A stretch of DNA of 64,000 bases. It comes from Alphaproteobacteria bacterium (lineage in GTDB: Bacteria; Pseudomonadota; Alphaproteobacteria; UBA828). The stretch is from assembly GCA_022826665.1 (NCBI GenBank), contig JAJDUK010000031.1:62001-126000 (forward strand). Reading direction: 5' to 3'. Positions 39,271 through 48,500 of this stretch are shown here, one piece after another; position 1 is the stretch's first letter, and each line of letters begins with the position of its first letter. Under the pieces are notes generated by a model, which was given only the letters and a program-made list of their open reading frames with translations, did not search any database and was not told the DNA's origin. The position numbers and the translations under genes were made by a program.

Positions 39271-42200
39271 CTGCGGGCGTGCTCGGCCTCGAGAACGGCG
39301 GCAAGGTCGACAGCGGCGATTTCCAGCGGCTCTACAACGGCTTCGCGCCGGACGGCTCCACCAGGCTCACCAGGAACGCGGGCAGCGAGACGCGCTCGCC
39401 CGGCGTGGACATGACCTTCTCCGCCGACAAGAGCGTGTCCGCGCTCTGGGCCATCGCCGATCCGGATCTGCGTGGTGAGATCGAGAGGGCGCACAACGAC
39501 GCCGCCCGGGTGGCGCTGGAAGAGACCGTGTTCCGCTACTGCGCCTATACGCGGATCCGGGACAGGGAGGGGCGGATCAGGGTCCTGCCTGCCGACATCT
39601 CCGTGGCGATGTTCCAGCACGGCACCAGCCGGGAGAACGACCCGCAGCTTCATACCCACTGCGTCATCTTCAACGTGGCCCGCACCCAGGAGGACGGCAA
39701 GTGGCGGGCCATGCACCAATACCCGGTCTACAGCTGGGCCAAGGCTGCGGGCGCCGTCTACCGCCACGCCCTCGCCTGGAACCTCCGCGAGCGCCTCGGC
39801 GTGCCGATGGAACAGTACGGTCCCAACAACGGGTTCACCCGTATCGAGGGCATGCCGGAGGACCTGCAGGTCTTCTGGTCGAAGCGGCGGAAGGCGATCG
39901 TCGCCAAGGCCGGAGAGCTGGGCATTCCGTCATTGGGCAACGCTTCGCGCATGGCCGGCGTTAACAAGCTGACGCGAGCGGGAAAATCCCACGACAACGA
40001 CCCGGAGGTGAGGCACAGGCGCTGGATGGACGAGGCCGAGGGGTTTGTCGAGCGCGAGGAGCTGATCGCCTCCCTTACGGGTCACGAGGTGAAGATCGAT
40101 CAAGAGGCGATCCGGGCACTTACCGACCGGCTCGACGATCTTCCCGCTCACCTGGCCCGCGAGGAAGCCGTGTTCCGCCGTCCCGACATGGTGGAGGCGG
40201 CTGCGAATGCGGCGGCAGGCCTGATCGGCCCCGAAGCGTTGAAGACCGCTATCGAGCGGCTTCGCCGCAACCCCGAGATCGAGCGGCTGGAGCCCAAGAA
40301 GCCCACGGCCGAGTCTCGCGCGGGCATGGTTCACACCGAGATCTATTCCACCCGCCACAACCTCGGCCTGGAGCAGGCGGTCAAGGACATGACGGAGGCC
40401 ATGGCCGCAGATACCGGTCACGGCCTGCCGGAAGAGGCAGTGAAGGAGAAGGTGGAGACCCTGCTGGAGCAGGGCTATCCGCTGAGCCAGGAGCAGTCGC
40501 TGGCCATCCGGCACGCCACCGTGAAGAGCGGCCGCGTGGCGGTGATCGAGGGAGCGGCGGGCTCGGGCAAGACCACGACGCTCCGTCCCATCACCGATCT
40601 TCACAAGGAGCACGGCTATGAGATCGTGCCCACCGCCGTCGCATGGCGGACGGCGGTGGCGCTTGGCGACGACTGCGATGCGCGCGCCTATTGCGTGGAC
40701 AAGCTGCTGAAGCTCGCCGCCAAGGAGCAGGTGCAGATCGGCGCCAAGACCCTGATCGTGGTGGACGAAGCCGGGATGCTGTCGACGCGGCAGGCGCATC
40801 ACATTCTCCAGCTGTCCGAGCGCCATGGCGCGAAGGTGGTGTTCGCCGGCGACACCAGGCAGCAGCAGCCGGTGGAGGCGGGGCCGGGATTGAGACTCAT
40901 CCGCGACGTGGCCGGCAGCGTCCGCGTGGACCGCATCAGGCGCCAGAAGGCCGACCTGGAGGACGTGCTGGTCCATGTCCACAAGGAGACCCCCGAGCAC
41001 GCGCGGTTCCGGGCTGGGCTGACCAATCGGCAGGAACGTGACGCGATCCTTGCCGAGTATGAAGCACTGGAGAAGAAGCCGCTGTTTACTCCGTGGCAGG
41101 TGGCGGTCTCGGAGGCGCTCAGGGACGGCGAAGCCGAGAAGGCCATCGAGGCGTGGCATGTGCGGGGCCGCCTTCATCTCTGCCACGACGAGGAGAAGAC
41201 CCTGAACCGTCTGGTGGACGACTGGGAGCGCCATGTGCGCGCGCAGCCCGGCACATCCACTGTCGTGCTCGCACGCACGAAGGCGGAGGGACGGGCGCTG
41301 TCGTGGCTCATGCGGCAGCGCGTGCTTGCCCGCACGCTCGACGCGAAGCGCGCGGTCATCGAGGTGAGCCGGGACCTGGACGGGCGGGTGACGGAGCCGC
41401 TGGAGATCGCGGTGGGTGATCGCATCCGCATCGGCGCGACGCAATGGGAGAAGCAGCTCTTCAACGGCACCGTGGTCACGGTGGAAGATCTGGAGGTCAG
41501 GCCCGCGGAAGCCGCTGCGGTGTCCCGCAAGGCCCGGAACCGGCAAGCCGGCGGGCGCACGCCAGAGCCGGACAGCGGCGCTCCCGAGCCCGAGTATTCC
41601 GTCCATATCACCGCTCGCACCGACGACGGGCGGCAGGTCGCGTTCCGGCACGACGAGATCCGCGACTGGCACGACAACATCCGCCTGGACTACGGCTATG
41701 CCATGACCATCGCCTCGGCCCAGGGATTGACCGTTGATCGCGCCTTCCTGCTCGCAGACGAAAGGCCGGCGCGGGAGACGATCTATCCGGCCGCAACGCG
41801 GCACCGGGAGGCGCTCGACATCTACGTCAACCGTGCGCCCCTCGCCTTTGACATCGCCCAGCACCGGCCCGAGGACGAGGCGGAGCGGCCGGTCCTGGAC
41901 AGCGACGTCCGCGCGTATCTGGCGGAGCGCTGGTCGCGCTCGCAGCCCAAGGAGGCGGCGCTCGACTACGTCTCCGACGGCATGTGGCGGGATGCGCGGG
42001 AGGAGGCGCCGCGCCACCGCCTGGGCACCGGAGAGGCGCATCGTGACGCCGCGGAGGCGCGTCAGGCGGCCAACGACAACGCGATCGTGCGCATCGCCAA
42101 TGAGATCCGCCATGCGGTCAACGGCTGGCGCCATGGCGCGGCGGTGGATGCGTTCGCGGCCGAGCGCACGGAGATTCTGGTGGCCTGGGACGAGCTGCGC

Positions 42201-43250
42201 GAAAGGACCCGCTCAGAGGGCGACGCGGTGGCGCTGAGCCTGGCCTTCCGCGAGACTCTCGACAGGCACGGTGCGCTGATGAAGCAGGCAAGAACGTTCC
42301 GTGCCAGACCGCAGGTGTATGAGCGGCTGCTGGCCGAGCGCGCCGGCATCGGCCGTGGCGAGCTGGAGGAATTGCGAGAGGTGCATGCCCGCGCTGGTAG
42401 CTACCTGCGGTCGGTCAGCGCCAGGAGGGCTTCCGCGACCCGCCAAGCCGCGCTGCCCCAGGAAGCAAGAACCGAGACCGTTGCGGTGGATGCTCCGGTC
42501 TACACTCCCGAACCGCCCGTCTACGAGCACGCACAGGTCCAACCCAGCGACCCGTCCGCCGCCGATCGCAGTCATGACAGCGAACACACCTGGGAGATCC
42601 TGTACGACCGGCTGGAACGCGACTGGAACGAGCTCGTCGCCGGCGCCAACCGGGCCGGACTGCCGCTCCCCCTTGTGCGTGGGTACGACGAACTGATCGG
42701 GCGCGTGCAGGAACTCGCCGAGCATTCGCGACTCCCCTCGACAGAGCACCAGGAACTGACAGGGCTGCTGGACTACCACCGCACGGAGACGGCCGCGCGC
42801 AGCGCCGTCCACGATTACCTCGCGGCAGCGGAGCGCCACGTGAAGGCCTGCGAGCTCCTCAAGCGCGAAGCCGAAAGCCGGGGCGTACACGTTGCCGAGG
42901 TCGCCGGTTGGCCCGAATGGTGCCATGAAGCTCAGCGTCTGAAAGAGGCCGGCAGGGCCATCCTTACGGACGAGGACACCTACGGCGCCTATCTCGACGC
43001 GGTCGCCGCCGGAAAGCCCCGCCTTCGCCTGACTGTCGACCAGTTGCGCAGCCGCATCGAGGACGGTCGCGTCAGGGCAGCCAAGTCTGAGAAGCCGGAG
43101 CCCCGCCGCGATCCCGCGCCCAAGCAAGAGGAAGGCATCGCCTATATCCTCGATGACCCCGAAAGGCTCCGCGAACTTCGGCAACAGCTCAAGGAGCGCC
43201 AGCGCAAGGCCGGCAGGCAGCACAAGAGAAGCCGCGGACTGAGCAGGTAG
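39267..43250 (+). CDS. MobF-family relaxase/helicase (TraA/TrwC-like), 5' truncated
   Basis: 'GVLGLENGGKVDSGDFQRLYNGFAPDGSTRLTRNAGSETRSPGVDMTFSADKSVSALWAIAD', His triad 'HGTSRENDPQLHTHCVIFN', helicase 'VAVIEGAAGSGKTTTLRPI', 'TLIVVDEAGMLST'; N-terminal Tyr region absent. Confidence 0.9.
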   Translation, partial: NPAGVLGLENGGKVDSGDFQRLYNGFAPDGSTRLTRNAGSETRSPGVDMTFSADKSVSALWAIADPDLRGEIERAHNDAARVALEETVFRYCAYTRIRDREGRIRVLPADISVAMFQHGTSRENDPQLHTHCVIFNVARTQEDGKWRAMHQYPVYSWAKAAGAVYRHALAWNLRERLGVPMEQYGPNNGFTRIEGMPEDLQVFWSKRRKAIVAKAGELGIPSLGNASRMAGVNKLTRAGKSHDNDPEVRHRRWMDEAEGFVEREELIASLTGHEVKIDQEAIRALTDRLDDLPAHLAREEAVFRRPDMVEAAANAAAGLIGPEALKTAIERLRRNPEIERLEPKKPTAESRAGMVHTEIYSTRHNLGLEQAVKDMTEAMAADTGHGLPEEAVKEKVETLLEQGYPLSQEQSLAIRHATVKSGRVAVIEGAAGSGKTTTLRPITDLHKEHGYEIVPTAVAWRTAVALGDDCDARAYCVDKLLKLAAKEQVQIGAKTLIVVDEAGMLSTRQAHHILQLSERHGAKVVFAGDTRQQQPVEAGPGLRLIRDVAGSVRVDRIRRQKADLEDVLVHVHKETPEHARFRAGLTNRQERDAILAEYEALEKKPLFTPWQVAVSEALRDGEAEKAIEAWHVRGRLHLCHDEEKTLNRLVDDWERHVRAQPGTSTVVLARTKAEGRALSWLMRQRVLARTLDAKRAVIEVSRDLDGRVTEPLEIAVGDRIRIGATQWEKQLFNGTVVTVEDLEVRPAEAAAVSRKARNRQAGGRTPEPDSGAPEPEYSVHITARTDDGRQVAFRHDEIRDWHDNIRLDYGYAMTIASAQGLTVDRAFLLADERPARETIYPAATRHREALDIYVNRAPLAFDIAQHRPEDEAERPVLDSDVRAYLAERWSRSQPKEAALDYVSDGMWRDAREEAPRHRLGTGEAHRDAAEARQAANDNAIVRIANEIRHAVNGWRHGAAVDAFAAERTEILVAWDELRERTRSEGDAVALSLAFRETLDRHGALMKQARTFRARPQVYERLLAERAGIGRGELEELREVHARAGSYLRSVSARRASATRQAALPQEARTETVAVDAPVYTPEPPVYEHAQVQPSDPSAADRSHDSEHTWEILYDRLERDWNELVAGANRAGLPLPLVRGYDELIGRVQELAEHSRLPSTEHQELTGLLDYHRTETAARSAVHDYLAAAERHVKACELLKREAESRGVHVAEVAGWPEWCHEAQRLKEAGRAILTDEDTYGAYLDAVAAGKPRLRLTVDQLRSRIEDGRVRAAKSEKPEPRRDPAPKQEEGIAYILDDPERLRELRQQLKERQRKAGRQHKRSRGLSR

Positions 43251-43584
43251 CCTCACTGGCGCCGCCGACACTTCTCAGCGATGCACTTCTTGGTCTAGCA
43301 GCCGTACCGGCTCGCCGACGTTCAAATCCCTTGAACCCGCGCCAGCCGCCTCGACAGGATCCCGCTGAACACAGTGCGACCGCGTCGAACTCGACGGGCA
43401 TACGACACTTCAGGTACATCCGCCACGAAATGTTCGAGTCCATGACCGTCCACCAAACCGAGAAAACTCCATACCTCTTGCGCTCTTGCCGTGCTCTGCA
43501 CGCGAAGACTGTCACCCCGGCAAGCATTGGTAGCGGGTAGGATCGCAACTGGATGCCCAACCTGGGCCCTCATAGGAGACCAGA

Positions 43585-45453
43585 GTGACCACCTTCCAGA
43601 TCAGCCTTTCCAGAGCCTACAAGTGCATTCAAAAGCTCGACACCGTGTCGCTGCCTGACTTCGCGGTGCTGATTGGTCGGAATGGCGTCGGCAAGACCCA
43701 ACTTCTGGAGGCCCTTGCGGGAGGCGCTGCGGTAGCCTCTGGTGTTTCCAGGGAGGGAATCGAGATGTATGACTTCGCCTCCTTCACTCCAGCCAAATCC
43801 GCGGCTGTGTCATGGACGGCGGTGCAATTCGCAACCTCTGTTGCCGACGCCTATTTCAAGGCCTTGCCGACCGGCAAGTCACCGAGCGCGTTGGCCGCCG
43901 ACATCTACAAACAGAACACCGATTCCCTCGCGTCCGCGCCACGCAAGCAATTCGATGATAGCTTAAGACACCTCGTCCGACAGATCCCGGATTTTTCAAC
44001 ATTCCGGGAAGTTGAGAATCCCAGCTATCTCGCCACATACACCACGGACATCGTGAGAAGCGTGATACAGCCCATCGCACGGCGTGGTGGAACCCGCACC
44101 CAGTCGCGAGATGCCGGTTGTCAGGATGATCCCGCCATATTAGTCAGCCTAGCAATGAAGCTGGCAAACCGAGCCCCGCACGAAATCACTCGTGCTGACA
44201 TCATGCGCGCATCCAACTATGAGGGTGGAACCATTTCCAATGTGATCAGCCAAGTTTTCGCCGGCTACAAAGTTGACGCCTTTCTATGGGCACATAGGGA
44301 ATGGGAAACCAACGGCGGAGAATACGATGAGCTGATAGCGAGGTATGAACAAGAAAACAAGCCTCCATGGGACAAGCTTCGTGAGATAATCGATACGATG
44401 CGGGAAGCGGCTCGCGAACCGAGCGTGTTCGACTTCGAGTTTTCGGATCCCGCCAACGTGAAGATCACCATGTCCGACTTCGCGACTTTTCAATTCCAGA
44501 CGGAGATGACGAATCGAACGACCCGCGCCAGTTACGATCTAGATGCCCTCTCGTCGGGCGAGAAGATTCTCATGACTTTGGTGCTGTCGACCTTTAACCA
44601 GCTTCTGGGCCGACGCCAACCCTCTCTACTGCTGCTCGATGAACTCGACGCCATGCTACATCCATCGATGGTCACCGCGCTCATGGCTGTAATGAAAGAT
44701 CTCTTTGTGAGCAACGGCACAAAGGTGATAATGACCTCACATTCCCCGGTTACAGTGGCGATTGTCAACGAGCACGAGATTTTCCGCGTCACTCGAAAGG
44801 GTGGCCGTCTTCAAGTGTCCCCGGCAACACGGACAGAAGCGGTCCACGAGTTGTCGGAAAGTCTCGCAACCATAGACACCGGACTCCGAATTCTGGCGTT
44901 CGACCAGGCAGCAGTCACCATCCTCACCGAAGGCGACAACGCCCTCCATTTGAAGAGATGGGCCAAGCTCAACTTCCCGGACGACGTTAGAGTGTTCGAA
45001 GGCCTTTCAGCACATTCAGGCTGTTCGCAACTTCTGACGTACGGACGCTTTCTTGCAAGAGTCCGCTCCAATACGCACTTCCTGATTGTGTGGGACTGGG
45101 ATGCAGCCGACATGTGTCAAAAAATGCAGAATGAACTGACCCCAACCTCTCAGGTAACAGCGATCGCTCTTACCCAACGGGATAATGCGATTGCGCCCAA
45201 GGGCATCGAAAACAAGTACGAAGAGGACCTTCTAAGAGCTTTTTCAACTCTTGTCTGTCGTTCTGATGGCAGCTCGGTACAAGGACTATCCAAGAAACGG
45301 CTGAGGGATCACATCTACCAAAACGGCACAAGAGAGGATTTCGGACACTTCGCCGAGCTCAACGAAGCCGTATCCTCAATACTGGCCTCCCACCAACCTC
45401 GCCATGATCGTGCAACCCAAGGGCATAGCTCTGCTGGAGTCCAAGGTTCGTGA
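43585..45453 (+). CDS. AAA ATPase with C-terminal TOPRIM-like region (OLD-like; putative defence protein)
   Basis: 'VLIGRNGVGKTQLLEAL' Walker A, 'LSSGEKILMTLVLSTF' signature, 'SLLLLDELDAMLHPSMV' Walker B, 'VIMTSHSPVTV'; 'VTILTEGDNALHLKRW' and 'LIVWDWDAAD' TOPRIM-like motifs. Confidence 0.8.
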   Translation: MTTFQISLSRAYKCIQKLDTVSLPDFAVLIGRNGVGKTQLLEALAGGAAVASGVSREGIEMYDFASFTPAKSAAVSWTAVQFATSVADAYFKALPTGKSPSALAADIYKQNTDSLASAPRKQFDDSLRHLVRQIPDFSTFREVENPSYLATYTTDIVRSVIQPIARRGGTRTQSRDAGCQDDPAILVSLAMKLANRAPHEITRADIMRASNYEGGTISNVISQVFAGYKVDAFLWAHREWETNGGEYDELIARYEQENKPPWDKLREIIDTMREAAREPSVFDFEFSDPANVKITMSDFATFQFQTEMTNRTTRASYDLDALSSGEKILMTLVLSTFNQLLGRRQPSLLLLDELDAMLHPSMVTALMAVMKDLFVSNGTKVIMTSHSPVTVAIVNEHEIFRVTRKGGRLQVSPATRTEAVHELSESLATIDTGLRILAFDQAAVTILTEGDNALHLKRWAKLNFPDDVRVFEGLSAHSGCSQLLTYGRFLARVRSNTHFLIVWDWDAADMCQKMQNELTPTSQVTAIALTQRDNAIAPKGIENKYEEDLLRAFSTLVCRSDGSSVQGLSKKRLRDHIYQNGTREDFGHFAELNEAVSSILASHQPRHDRATQGHSSAGVQGS

Positions 45454-45516
45454 ACAATAGAAGCCGTCCCGTCGTTGCCGCGAACACGGTAAGGAAGAGA
45501 GCGGTGGATCAAATAG

Positions 45517-48500
45517 ATGAGCATTGACTGGTGGTCAATCAGGCCATTGAACGGCCGTCGCGACAAGGGATTTGAGGAACTCTGTTCGCAGTTGGCAAGG
45601 TGCGAGATCCCTGACGGGTCGCGTTTCGTACGTAAAGGCGCGCCGGACGCGGGCGTCGAGTGTTACGCAATTGTAGATGGCGAAACCGAATGGGCCTGGC
45701 AGGCCAAGTACTTTAATACCTTAGACGACTCCCAGTGGTCACAGATTGATCGCTCTGTAACTTCTGCCATTGAAAAACACCCTAAACTTGCACGCTACTT
45801 CGTCTGCTGTCCGCTCGATCTGCCGGACGGTCGCATATCAAGCCGCATTTCTGCCGCGGACAGGTGGGCCCGGCACGTCGAGAAGTGGGAGCGCCTTGCC
45901 TCCGACCGGGACATGGCCGTCCAGTTCACGTACTGGGGCAGTCACGAGCTGCTCGACCGCCTCTCGAAGCCTGAACAGGCCGGCCGCGTGTCTTTCTGGT
46001 TCGGCGCGCTTGCCTTCGATAGCACGTGGTTTGCCAATCGGCTCGATGAGGCCGTGAGCTCGGCGGGTCCTCGTTATACCCCGGAGCTTCACATCCACCT
46101 TCCGATCGCCCAAGAGTTCGACGCGTTCGGGCGGACCGATCGCTTCTTCGATGGAGCGATTCGCGCAATCCGAGACTTGCAACTCGAATGGGACACCGCA
46201 TGCACCTATCAACTCTCGGACTTTCATCGCCAACTCATGCCCGAGATTGACGCCGAGATGCGCGCACTTCACACGCACCCGGAAATACGCACCGCTAGGG
46301 AGTCGATTGGCGAATCCATTACGCAGATCGTGACGGCCGGCGCCTCCATCGAAGTTCAGGCAGCCGGAACTCTGCCTTTCGCTACCGTAGCCAAAGCAAT
46401 AAAGACTACCGAAAACGCATTGGTCGCGCTTGCGGAGCTCATCTCCGAAAAAGCCCACGTGTCGACGGCCACATCACAATACGCATATTCCTTCCAAAGT
46501 TTCGCGTCGAAACTCGGGAAGGTGGGGACAGCGCTCTTGGAAGCGCAACGAGTTGGGGATTCGGCGCCGATGATCGTGCGCGGCGAAGCTGGCACTGGCA
46601 AGACCCATCTGTTGTGCGACGTCGCACGACAACGCCTTAAAGCCAATCGCCCGACTTTCCTTCTCATGGGCCAGCGCTTCACCGAAGAAACCGACCCCTG
46701 GGCGCAGACAATGGCGCATCTCGGTATCGACGGCATTCGCGCAGACGAGTTTGTGGGCGCACTGGAAGCGGCCGCGCAGGCTGCCGGTGCTCGGGCACTG
46801 CTAATGATCGACGCGCTAAACGAGGGCAAGGGCCCCAAGGTTTGGCCTGCTCACCTTCCGGCGTTCCTAGCCCGTCTCGAGCGTTCGGACTGGATTGGCG
46901 TAGTCTTGGCGATTCGCTCGTCCTATGAGGAGATGATCCCGGAAGCGGTCCGGTCACGCGCTCACTTGGTGCACCACCGCGGATTCGGCGGGCAGACCTA
47001 CAACGCCATCCGCTCGTTTTTCCAGCATTACGGCCTATCATTGCCGTCGGCACCGTTCCTTCATCCCGGATTCGACAACCCCCTGTTCCTGAAAACCGTC
47101 TGTGCCGGCCTGCAAGCGAGAGGCTTGACGGAACTGCCGCGAGGTTCTCACGGTATCACGGCGATACTGGACCTCTATATTTCGGCCATCAACCAGCGCC
47201 TCTCATTTTCGCTGGGATTCTCGCCTCGGCGAAATCTCGTGAAGGATGCCCTGCACGATTTGGTTGCCGCATTTCCCACCCCAACCGAAAGGTGGCTTTC
47301 CCAAGAGGCCGCAGCGCGCCGCGTGGATGCGCATCTTCCCGGCCGCAGCTATGAGCAATCGTTGTACCGAGCGCTCGTCGCTGAAGGCATCCTCGTTGAA
47401 GAACAGGGCGGTCGACCCACAGCGCACGGACTCAGCAGAGAAATCGTGTTGGTCGCCTACGACAGGTTGGCGGACCATCTGCTGACCGAGAAGCTGCTTC
47501 GCGACCATCTCGATCAAGACGATCCAGAAGCGGTCTTCCTTGATGGAGGCGCGTTGGCGTTCGTCTTGAATGAAGACCTTTATGCGGTCTCCGGTTGTCT
47601 GGAAGCTCTATGCGTCCGCTTGCCAGAAATCACCCGCCGTGAAGTGCCTGACGCCGTGCCGGCACTGGCCAAGGCAGAAGGATTCGAACACGCATTCAGA
47701 CAGAGCCTTTTGTGGCGGGACGTCGGCACGTTCTCGGATCGCACCCGCGAGCTCGTGCTCCAAAGACTCCGCCGGGACCGAGAGGACGTCCCCGCATTGC
47801 TGCATGCCTTGCTCACCGTGGCGACAATACCCGACCATCCGCTGAACGCAGACTTCCTCGATAAACGCCTGCGCGTCGACGACATGCCGACGCGGGACGC
47901 GTGGTGGACCGTCGCTCTGCACAATGCGGCATCCACCACGGGCTCTGTTCGACGGCTCCTGGACTGGGCCCTTGCCGTGGAACAGTCGATGACGCCGGAT
48001 GAAGAAGTTGTGCAGTTGAGCACGGTTTCCTTGGCGTGGATGTTGACCGCGCCGGATCCGCGCGTCCGCAATGCAGCTACAAGAGCATTAGTCAATTTGC
48101 TGACCGGCCGTCTCCCATCGGTCGCACGGCTCGTGGACCGATTCTCCGACGTGGACGACCCGTACTTGCTCGAACGCTTGTACGCTGTGGCGTATGGAGT
48201 CGCCACCCGAACTCATGACGCCCACAAGGTCGGCCACTTGGCCGAACGCGTCTATGCGCATGTCTTCGCTGCCAACGCCCCTCCCGCTCACATCCTGCTT
48301 CGGGACCATGCCCGGGGTGTCCTTGACCGAGCACTTCACTTGCAATCACCGATCGACATCGACGTAGTGCGCATCAGGCCACCTTACAACAGCGCCTCTC
48401 CATCTTTCCCTAGCGAAGACGACATCACGCCCTTATTGCCCGACCCCAGTCACAACCCCAATGATCGCGAAGGTGACGAATGGGCTCGCAATCAAATCGG

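Noticed and set aside
39930-42134. 734-aa minus-strand ORF
   Set aside because: Antisense to the relaxase/helicase, which has clear motifs.
43250-43584. Possible small gene between relaxase and AAA-TOPRIM ATPase (43331-43540)
   Set aside because: Short ORF without RBS or recognisable motifs; not enough support.
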